A stretch of 64,000 nt of DNA, taken from NCBI GenBank assembly GCA_017468365.1, contig JAFUIS010000001.1, forward strand, positions 1 through 64,000, written 5' to 3'. Below the pieces are notes generated by a model. It searched no databases. It was given only the letters and a program-made list of their open reading frames with translations, and was not told the origin of the DNA. The translations under genes were made by a program, and so were the position numbers. This document shows positions 1 to 5,440 of this stretch, one piece after another (positions within the stretch are counted from its first letter, which is position 1; the number at the start of each line of letters is the position of its first letter). The DNA is from Oscillospiraceae bacterium. GTDB lineage: Bacteria; Bacillota; Clostridia; Oscillospirales; Ruminococcaceae.

Positions 1-69
1 CTGTACAGCGCCGGTGAAAACCATCATCAGCGCAAGAAGAAGTGCTACTGCTCTTTTTGTGTAAGTCAT
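1..69 (-). CDS. Secreted or surface protein, N-terminus only
   Basis: Only the first 23 codons lie in the window. The start ATG (67-69) follows a GGAGGC ribosome site (complement of 76-81). The peptide begins MTYTKRAVALLLALMMVFTG, a basic start followed by a long hydrophobic core, so it is a signal peptide. The rest of the gene lies left of the window and no function can be given. Confidence 0.6.
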   Translation of the reverse strand, partial: MTYTKRAVALLLALMMVFTGAVQ

Positions 70-92
70 ATTTTTGCCTCCTTTTGTGCAAT

Positions 93-124
93 AAAAAAAG
101 ACCCACATAAACTTGTGAGTCTTT
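93..124 (-). terminator. Rho-independent terminator, minus strand
   Basis: An 11-bp stem with one mismatch (97-107 with 114-124) is followed on the minus strand by seven U residues. It lies just before the ribosome site of the leftward signal-peptide gene. It could end the possible small ORF upstream or act as an attenuator for that gene. Confidence 0.65.
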
Positions 125-305
125 AATCTGCTTTTTCTTTGATATTTAGTTTTGTTTTGATATTGATTAGCTTCTCTCTTTCAGCTGGTAAACAGCCGGT
201 AACTGAAGGGGAGAGGTATGGAGAGGGGGAACAAAAAATGAGCACCGACACAAATTGATCTTTTGTGCTCGTGCTCAAACTATCTGGTATCCCCTTGTAA
301 GTCAA
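123..305 (-). CDS. Possible small protein, unrecognised
   Basis: This is a 60-codon frame starting with TTG and ending exactly at a terminator hairpin. A GGAGG motif lies upstream (complement of 319-323), but 13 bases from the TTG, which is long. The middle is hydrophobic and rich in Ser and Pro, and the C-terminus is Lys-rich. I recognise no family. An inverted GAGCAC/GTGCTC pair sits inside the frame (240-277). It may instead be a structured leader RNA rather than a gene. Confidence 0.25.
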   Translation of the reverse strand: MTYKGIPDSLSTSTKDQFVSVLIFCSPSPYLSPSVTGCLPAEREKLINIKTKLNIKEKAD

Positions 306-394
306 TATTTTTTGATTACCTCCTTTGCGTTTGGATTTTATTTGAGTTTGTTTTTACATTTGGGGCACCTTCTTTCGGGGAAATATTTATATAT

Positions 395-431
395 AAAAAA
401 AGCGCCCGAACTTTTTTAGTTGGGGCGCTTT
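395..431 (-). terminator. Rho-independent terminator, mainly minus strand
   Basis: A GC-rich stem (AAAGCGCCC at 399-407 with GGGCGCTTT at 423-431) is followed on the minus strand by a run of Us. No convincing minus-strand gene was found between here and the ParB gene, so what it terminates is unclear. Confidence 0.6.
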
Positions 432-568
432 AATACACATTTATGGAGTTACTATATATTAGTATAGCATTCTAAAAAGAAAACTTCAACAAGTTGTTGC
501 GTAAAATAATTCACAAAAACAATGACGAAATTTCGTTTATACTTTCAATAGAAATTTGATAATAAATA

Positions 569-577
569 TGGTATACT
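569..577 (+). promoter_or_regulatory. Extended -10 promoter
   Basis: TG-N-TATACT gives an extended -10 box without a clear -35. It lies about 30 bases before a strong ribosome site and the 22-residue peptide ORF, in an otherwise non-coding AT-rich stretch. Confidence 0.45.
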
Positions 578-609
578 TCAACCGAAATGAAGGATAAGGA
601 GTGATTGGT

Positions 610-678
610 TTGAAAAAACATGAACTTTGCAGAAAAAAATATTTTTGTCCTTCTTTCTATATATGTCCAAGGAAGTAA
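610..678 (+). CDS. 22-residue Cys-containing basic peptide
   Basis: This short frame starts with TTG eight bases after AAGGAG (596-601) and encodes a basic peptide with three Cys (CRKKYFC and a later Cys). It has its own extended -10 promoter upstream and a strong terminator 16 bases after its stop, so it forms a complete transcription unit of about 160 bases. I do not recognise it. A leader peptide, a small toxin or a secreted peptide are all possible. The longer overlapping frame from 627 reads through the terminator and was rejected. Confidence 0.35.
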   Translation: MKKHELCRKKYFCPSFYICPRK

Positions 679-693
679 TTATGTTTATTTTTG

Positions 694-737
694 GCGTTAC
701 GAAAAAAGGATGTCACCTTTTTCGTAACGCTTTTTTA
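694..737 (+). terminator. Rho-independent terminator
   Basis: A 13-bp perfect stem (GCGTTACGAAAAA with TTTTTCGTAACGC) is followed by six Ts. It closes the short unit encoding the 22-residue peptide. Confidence 0.85.
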
Positions 738-901
738 TTTGAAGTATATTTTACTGTTCAAATGCAAGTAGAAAGCCAAAGTGAAATCCTGATACATTTA
801 TTAAATAAACGAGTTTTGTAGCTAATAAATATACATCCTTATTTTATAACACTATTTAGTTACAAAGCAAAATTTATTGTTGTTTTATGGGAGGTGCATT
901 T

Positions 902-946
902 ATGAAAAAAATTAGTGAACGAAGCATCTTACTTCCAAAGGTATAG
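902..946 (+). CDS. 14-residue peptide ORF ahead of the holin
   Basis: ATG lies six bases after a strong GGGAGG (890-895). The frame encodes MKKISERSILLPKV and stops at TAG. A strong terminator follows before the holin gene. The arrangement (good ribosome site, very short peptide, terminator, next gene) resembles a regulatory leader peptide controlling read-through into the holin, but no stalling motif is recognised. It could also be an independent micro-peptide. Confidence 0.35.
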   Translation: MKKISERSILLPKV

Positions 947-964
947 TCTTGTCTTTTTTTTGAC

Positions 965-1008
965 AAAGCACCACTATGGGAGTAAGAATTCCCATAGTGG
1001 TGCTTTTT
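965..1008 (+). terminator. Rho-independent terminator or attenuator before the holin
   Basis: A 16-bp stem (965-980 with 991-1006) ends in a run of Ts and lies between the 14-residue ORF and the holin ribosome site. It could be a plain terminator or an attenuator. Confidence 0.85.
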
Positions 1009-1035
1009 ACTGTAATTATTTAAAGGAGGATTTTT

Positions 1036-1422
1036 ATGTTTAATAATAGAACTTCTTTCCAGTTTGAATACCTTTGTTTAACATGGCTTTTTGGTGAGTT
1101 TAATGAAGCCTTCATTTCTCTTATCGTTTTGCTTATCATGGATTTTACAACGGGGGTAATTTCTTCTTTTATCAACCACAATTTCAAAGGTTCTGTCTTT
1201 GTAAAAGGATTGATTAAAAAAATGTTTGTTTTTGTATTGATTTGTGCTGTTAACATAGTTACGGTACACACTCTTAAGGTAGGCTATTCTATTCGAGATT
1301 ATGTTATCTATGCTCTTACCGGATATGAATTTTTGAGTATCATAAATCATATTCGTCATTTTGGGCTTAGAGTTCCTAAAGTGGTTGATGATTTACTCAA
1401 CTTGTTTTTCAAGGAAACATAA
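1036..1422 (+). CDS. Phage-type holin family protein (TcdE/holin_4_1-like)
   Basis: The product is a small membrane protein of 128 residues with hydrophobic helices at about 24-45, 65-85 and 95-115. It carries the family-typical stretch MDFTTGVISSFIN (helix then Asp-x-x-Thr-Gly) and ends in the usual GLRVPKVVDDLLNLF segment. Proteins of this family make pores in the cytoplasmic membrane, for lytic enzymes in phages and for large-protein export in some Clostridia. Start ATG follows AAAGGAGG at the expected spacing. It lies in an AT-rich element-like region, possibly attenuated by the hairpin upstream. No endolysin gene follows directly; the next gene is on the other strand. Confidence 0.75.
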   Translation: MFNNRTSFQFEYLCLTWLFGEFNEAFISLIVLLIMDFTTGVISSFINHNFKGSVFVKGLIKKMFVFVLICAVNIVTVHTLKVGYSIRDYVIYALTGYEFLSIINHIRHFGLRVPKVVDDLLNLFFKET

Positions 1423-1447
1423 TATGCTGTTGGGAATATAGTGAATT

Positions 1448-1472
1448 AGCACTCTTAAAGAGTGCTTTTTTC
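1448..1472 (+). terminator. Rho-independent terminator of the holin gene
   Basis: A perfect 9-bp stem (AGCACTCTT with AAGAGTGCT) followed by a T run, between the convergent holin and parB genes. Confidence 0.85.
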
Positions 1473-1473
1473 T

Positions 1474-2406
1474 TTATTTTTCTACTTCTCTTTTACGTTT
1501 GCGATATAATTCCAATGCCTTGATGATTGTTTCCTCAATTTTCTGATTACTCGTTCCCGGTACGAAGTACTTAGAAATACGTTCTTTTGGCATACGGAAT
1601 TGCTCCTTTTGGTTCGGTTTTTCCTCTTGCAGAATTGACTGGATTACTCCTTCGTTTAACTTTCCTTCCTGTGAAAACTGGCGCATTTTAATTGCCTGCA
1701 CATGAGATGGAGTGCAATCTTCCCATTCCATAGTGTTCAGTAATATTTCCTGCTCGTTTTGAGTAAGGTATGAAAGTTCAACAGCCGGACGCATGGCGAT
1801 TTTGCCTTCGTCCACCATGTCAAGAAGTGGTTGAAGAAGATGTGTAAGGCGGATATATCTTTGAATTTGTGTGTTGCTATCCGGAGAATTATCCGCTAAA
1901 ATCTCTCTTGATTTTCCTTCTAAAAAATGGTGTCCCATTGGGACACCATTTTCTTTTGGTCGTCCTCCTTGCCGTTTCATAGCATCAAGCTTCATTTTGT
2001 AAGCAAAGGCTTTCTCCGACGGAAGAAGCTTTTCTCTTTGAAGGTTGCTGTCAACCATAAGAATAATTGCTTCATCATCTGTCACATCCTGGACAATACA
2101 TTTAATATTCTCTTTGCCTGCAAGCTCACTTGCTCTTTTGCGCCGATGGCCGGCAATCATTTCGTATTCTCCGTTGTCCTTTGGCCTTACAATTACGGGG
2201 GAGAGGACACCGTATGATTTCACACTTTCGACCAAATCCGACATAGATTCGTCCATTTTAACTTTGAAAGGATGATTAGGAAAATCCGATATCTGTGATA
2301 AAGGGATTTCCATTATCGTTTCTCTTTTTGCCTCATCACGTTCCTCTTGGGTCGTGAAAAGGTCATCTACGGATGTTAGAAGGCTTGCTGAGCTGTTTTT
2401 CACCAA
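1474..2406 (-). CDS. parB: ParB/Spo0J-family partition protein
   Basis: A 310-residue ParB. The ParB/sulfiredoxin-like nuclease fold spans about 30-125 and includes the family motif GEYEMIAGHRRKRASELAG (the GHRR CTP-binding box) and NLQREKLLPSEKAFAY. A helix-turn-helix region follows to about 240, then a charged C-terminus. The family binds parS sites, loads as a CTP-dependent clamp and works with ParA in DNA segregation. The start chosen is TTG at 2404-2406, nine bases after GGAGG; the nearby ATG is in the parA frame. The gene overlaps the end of parA by about 44 bases, so the pair is translationally coupled. The sequence resembles element-borne ParBs of clostridial conjugative elements rather than the chromosomal Spo0J beside the origin, but this is inferred from the setting. 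Confidence 0.85.
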   Translation of the reverse strand: MVKNSSASLLTSVDDLFTTQEERDEAKRETIMEIPLSQISDFPNHPFKVKMDESMSDLVESVKSYGVLSPVIVRPKDNGEYEMIAGHRRKRASELAGKENIKCIVQDVTDDEAIILMVDSNLQREKLLPSEKAFAYKMKLDAMKRQGGRPKENGVPMGHHFLEGKSREILADNSPDSNTQIQRYIRLTHLLQPLLDMVDEGKIAMRPAVELSYLTQNEQEILLNTMEWEDCTPSHVQAIKMRQFSQEGKLNEGVIQSILQEEKPNQKEQFRMPKERISKYFVPGTSNQKIEETIIKALELYRKRKREVEK

Positions 2407-3184
2407 TTTCCATCACCTCCTTTACAAGTGTTCTATAGCTTTCAGCAGCACGTCCGGTTGGTTCGTGTCGGAAAATACTTTTGTTGGCGGTGCTTATTTC
2501 TGCAAGACGCACCGTAGAAGGAATTACAGATTTCATCACCGGAAGATGTTTGCCGTAGTTTTCTTTTACTGATGCTACAATATCTTTTCTGAAATTGGTT
2601 TCATTTGCCATCGTCAAAAAGATTCCTCCGACTTTTAACTTCGGGTTGATTTGTCGTTTAATACTTTGGACAGTTCCGATAAGTTCGGTCATATCCTCGG
2701 CAGCGAGATAATCAGCCTGAACAGGAATGAGAACATAATCCGAAGCGGACAAGGCATTGATAACCAGCATACCGAGAGAAGGTCTGCAGTCCAGCAATAC
2801 ATAATCGTAATCTTTCTTTACACTGTCGATGTATTGCCGCAGTACTGTTTCACGGCTCATTACATTCACCAGTCCAACTTCCACAGCGGATAAGGTTCTG
2901 TTTGCGGGGATATAATCGAATCCCTCATAGTGGTGCATAATTTCCGGATGTTCATCCTTGCCGCCGACACCGGACACAACATCATTCATGACATTACTCA
3001 GTGTCAGCGGCAAATCATGGGGTTTCCGAAGACCCAGCATTTTTGTGAGATCTCCCTGTGGGTCAACATCTACAAGAAGAACTTTTTTGCCGTTCATCGC
3101 AAGGCCGGCACCGAGGTTATACACAGTGGTACTTTTTCCGACACCGCCTTTTTGATTTGCAACGGCAATTACTTTTGGTTTCAT
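2363..3184 (-). CDS. parA: ParA/Soj-family partition ATPase
   Basis: A 273-residue ParA. The deviant Walker A motif KGGVGKST is at about residues 12-19, followed by LLVDVDPQGDLT (switch region) and VLLDCRPSLGML (Walker B). The ATPase forms dimers on the nucleoid and works with ParB to segregate DNA. The start ATG follows GAAAGGAG. It is the first gene of a two-gene parAB operon; parB begins inside its last codons. A terminator-like hairpin lies just before its ribosome site (3206-3246), which may set transcript level. On integrated elements such pairs help maintain an excised circular form. Confidence 0.9.
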   Translation of the reverse strand: MKPKVIAVANQKGGVGKSTTVYNLGAGLAMNGKKVLLVDVDPQGDLTKMLGLRKPHDLPLTLSNVMNDVVSGVGGKDEHPEIMHHYEGFDYIPANRTLSAVEVGLVNVMSRETVLRQYIDSVKKDYDYVLLDCRPSLGMLVINALSASDYVLIPVQADYLAAEDMTELIGTVQSIKRQINPKLKVGGIFLTMANETNFRKDIVASVKENYGKHLPVMKSVIPSTVRLAEISTANKSIFRHEPTGRAAESYRTLVKEVMEIGEKQLSKPSNIRR

Positions 3185-3205
3185 TGGGTTTCTCCTTTCG
3201 TTTTA

Positions 3206-3246
3206 TAAAAAATACCATAGCTAAAACAATAAATTAGCCATGGTGT
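3206..3246 (-). terminator. parA: Terminator-like hairpin in the parA leader
   Basis: ACCATAGCT (3214-3222) pairs with AGCCATGGT (3236-3244) with one mismatch; on the minus strand it is followed by a U-rich run and then the parA ribosome site. It may be an attenuator, a partition-protein operator, or the terminator of a missing upstream gene. Confidence 0.4.
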
Positions 3247-3457
3247 CTTTATTTATTACGATTATAAATTTTTATTAATGTTTACTGCAACAAAATTGCT
3301 TTTATATATTTAAATTACATTTGGTTGTTTGTAAAACAATCTTATCAGCGACTTTAAATTTTAACTGTTTTTAAGATTAGAAATGCTTTTGGAGCTATCG
3401 TATATTGTTTTTTTATTTTTTCAATTGCAGATAAACATAAGAAAATTTTTAGTTTCA
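3247..3457. other. Gene-free AT-rich spacer
   Basis: Between the parA leader hairpin and the promoter of the rightward membrane-protein gene the sequence is very AT-rich, with no frame, repeat or structured RNA that I can support. The divergent parA promoter must lie here, but no single box stands out. Confidence 0.5.
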
Positions 3458-3486
3458 TTGAAAAAATATAAGGAATATATTAAAAT
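3458..3486 (+). promoter_or_regulatory. Sigma-A-type promoter
   Basis: TTGAAA, a 17-base spacer and TAAAAT, ending about 38 bases before the GTG start of the membrane-protein gene. Confidence 0.5.
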
Positions 3487-3523
3487 ATATTTGTCCATTT
3501 CTTGACATTTTGGGAGGTATTAC

Positions 3524-4897
3524 GTGAAACGAACTATCACAAATCCACACAGGGTAAACCATAAACTTTATATTTTGCTTGTTTTCTTTTCATTAATGAC
3601 ACTCGTTGCTTCATTAATAATTGAAAATACTCAAGACAGTAATGCGTTAAATACGTTTGCTGATATAATTAAAAACTTATCATATGGGTGTATTGCATCC
3701 ACGATTATCGCATGGATAATTGATATTGTTCACACAAAAAACTTGAATAAAACAGCAAACACCATATATGACTCAATTTATGGAGATTTACAATTTCATA
3801 TAGGTGCTTTTGTAGCAACCTGGGCTGAGTTATGCGCAGCTGCTTTTATAGAAAAAAATTATTATGAAGAAAAAAACACGTGGGTTACATGGTATGAAAT
3901 AACAAAGTGCAACTACAACAAATGCGAACCAGATAGGCAAGTTTCTTTGTTAGATTTTTTTTATAAACAGCTTTCTCAAGCAGAAAAAGAGGTGACTAAA
4001 TCTCTTGAATATCTTCAATCTCAACGGTACATGCTGACAATGAATAACGCAATGAATGAAGAAATAGAAAGTATCCTCTCAGATTTTAGATTTGAATTTT
4101 ATGCATTACATTTAGATTTGACTCGTCGAGATGATCCGGAAACATTCTGGATGCATATGGATGCGATTACAAAAGATTTGGTAAAGTATATTGAGAACTG
4201 GTCCGATATACACTATTACAATGTTTTGCTTTTCAAACCACATGGTTTTTTTAGTGATTTAAAAGAAAGGATAAATACCGTATTGATAAGTGAGTGCATA
4301 AATTCTAACAAAAATAATTATAATCAGTCGGAACTGAAAAAAGATTTTGGTAATAAAATTTCTGATATAAAAAAGAAAGCAAAACAAAACTCTCAAGGTA
4401 GTTCTTCAGCTCAAATACAGATTGCTACCAAACAAATACAAGAGTTTTATTGTCAGCCGTGTATTATGAAAAATCCAGATATTTTATTGTGGCGATATAC
4501 AAAATTAGAGAAAAATAAAAAAACTTGGGACTCTTTTTTGATTCCAATTCTTTTACCAGTATTCACATTTGAATCATTGAACAAAATGATACAGATGGTA
4601 ATAACAGACACGGATATAATGACACATAGCTTAAAATCAATAATTCAGACAGAAACACATTTTCAAACAGTTTGTTACATTTTTGCCGTACTATCTGTTA
4701 TAGTAGCATGTCTTTTTGTATATTATTTTGTCAAAGTAGTAAAATTGATTATCAACTCTTTTGCGCCCAGTCCAGATTCTATAATAGTTGAAAATGAATT
4801 GTGTATTTTACGAACTTTACTTAATCTAAACAAGATTACCCTTAAAGAAAATGAAGAAAACGAAAGAATTCAAATTTTATTTGATAGTAAAGATTGA
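3524..4897 (+). CDS. Unknown membrane protein of the AT-rich element
   Basis: The 457-residue product starts at GTG, seven bases after GGGAGG. It has two hydrophobic helices near the N-terminus (about 14-34 and 50-68), a long, charged, presumably cytoplasmic middle (about 70-340, rich in Lys, Asn and Tyr and partly helical) and another membrane helix at about 383-412. I recognise no family. It is a stand-alone gene with its own promoter and a hairpin after its stop, between parA (divergent) and a small convergent ORF, which is a cargo-like position. Cargo genes of this kind in mobile elements are sometimes defence or exclusion genes, but nothing in the sequence shows that. Base composition is lower in G+C than its chromosomal neighbours, which fits transfer. 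Confidence 0.7.
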   Translation: MKRTITNPHRVNHKLYILLVFFSLMTLVASLIIENTQDSNALNTFADIIKNLSYGCIASTIIAWIIDIVHTKNLNKTANTIYDSIYGDLQFHIGAFVATWAELCAAAFIEKNYYEEKNTWVTWYEITKCNYNKCEPDRQVSLLDFFYKQLSQAEKEVTKSLEYLQSQRYMLTMNNAMNEEIESILSDFRFEFYALHLDLTRRDDPETFWMHMDAITKDLVKYIENWSDIHYYNVLLFKPHGFFSDLKERINTVLISECINSNKNNYNQSELKKDFGNKISDIKKKAKQNSQGSSSAQIQIATKQIQEFYCQPCIMKNPDILLWRYTKLEKNKKTWDSFLIPILLPVFTFESLNKMIQMVITDTDIMTHSLKSIIQTETHFQTVCYIFAVLSVIVACLFVYYFVKVVKLIINSFAPSPDSIIVENELCILRTLLNLNKITLKENEENERIQILFDSKD

Positions 4898-4966
4898 GCT
4901 TTTTCAAAGGTAAAATAAAGATAATTATTTTTACGATATTTTTTGGTTATATAAACCTTATAATAC

Positions 4967-4996
4967 ATAGCCACCGATATTTCTATTGGTGGCTAT
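4967..4996. terminator. Hairpin between convergent genes
   Basis: ATAGCCACC (4967-4975) pairs perfectly with GGTGGCTAT (4988-4996). It lies between the stop of the rightward membrane-protein gene and the stop of a leftward small gene, so it probably serves both directions; the T run is weak. Confidence 0.6.
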
Positions 4997-4998
4997 AT

Positions 4999-5160
4999 TT
5001 ATATCTTAATTTTGGATTTTGTAATTTTAATAATAATTTCATCTACGCAATCCGTATATCTATTTTGTTTTAAAAGATTATTCCGCAGCATTATTAAACT
5101 CCGGACAACAATCTTGATTTCATCATTATTAAGAAACAAATAATATTTTTCCTCTTTCAT
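4999..5160 (-). CDS. Small hypothetical protein, mobile-element type
   Basis: A 53-residue protein starting MKEEKYYLFLNNDEIKIVV. The ATG at 5158-5160 follows AAAAGGAG, so the longer upstream frame is not used. It ends in a basic Lys/Ile tail. Short proteins with this pattern (LFLNNDE, then RSLI, then NRYTDCVDEIIIK) are common in conjugative elements of Firmicutes, from what I know of such elements; their function is unknown. A promoter (TTGCTG, 16 bases, TATACT) can be read just upstream. It supports the mobile-element reading of this region. Confidence 0.6.
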   Translation of the reverse strand: MKEEKYYLFLNNDEIKIVVRSLIMLRNNLLKQNRYTDCVDEIIIKITKSKIKI

Positions 5161-5213
5161 TGTTTTCACTCCTTTTGAATTGAGTATAAACAATTTGAGA
5201 TTATCAGCAAATC

Positions 5214-5257
5214 TGCAAAAAAATAAGCGTACCATTTTTATAATGGTACGCTTATTT
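5214..5257 (-). terminator. Rho-independent terminator downstream of ppdK
   Basis: A 16-bp perfect stem (5221-5236 with 5242-5257) followed on the minus strand by seven Us. It closes transcription coming from ppdK or the coding remnant beside it. Confidence 0.85.
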
Positions 5258-5268
5258 GTTATATTAGG

Positions 5269-5440
5269 TTAAAAACTTAAAATAACAGTAATTTTGGGAT
5301 TATCCCATTGGTTTTTCCTTAAGTACTTACCTTTTTCTTTACGATACTGTAATGCAGATTCGTATGAAACAGGAATATCAATACTCAAATCAAACCTACC
5401 TACATCTGATAGCTGTCCATACAGCTGAGATTCTGTAGGC
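5269..5440 (-). pseudogene. C-terminal coding remnant abutting ppdK
   Basis: After the ppdK stop a different frame remains open for 57 codons with protein-like composition (it includes DIPVSYESALQYRKEKG) and then ends before a terminator. It has no ribosome site or start of its own and continues open backwards into ppdK only in a shadow frame. It reads like the severed 3' end of another gene, possibly of the adjoining mobile element, joined here by integration. I do not recognise the family. Confidence 0.35.

Larger units (their letters stand above)
1..5440. mobile_element. AT-rich integrated element, one end (ICE/plasmid-like), partial
   Basis: This stretch is visibly richer in A/T and uses more AT-ending codons than the region from ppdK onward. 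It carries genes typical of integrated conjugative or phage-like elements of Clostridia: a holin, a ParA ATPase with an overlapping ParB, a 53-residue element-type small protein, and several tiny transcription units closed by strong hairpins. The change is abrupt at the ppdK stop codon (5441), where an out-of-frame coding remnant abuts ppdK. No integrase, relaxase or attachment repeat is visible, so the element either continues to the left of the window or is a remnant. The boundaries are inferred. Confidence 0.55.

Noticed and set aside
627-821. 64-codon frame overlapping the 22-residue peptide unit
   Set aside because: It lacks a ribosome site and reads straight through a strong rho-independent terminator at 694-737.
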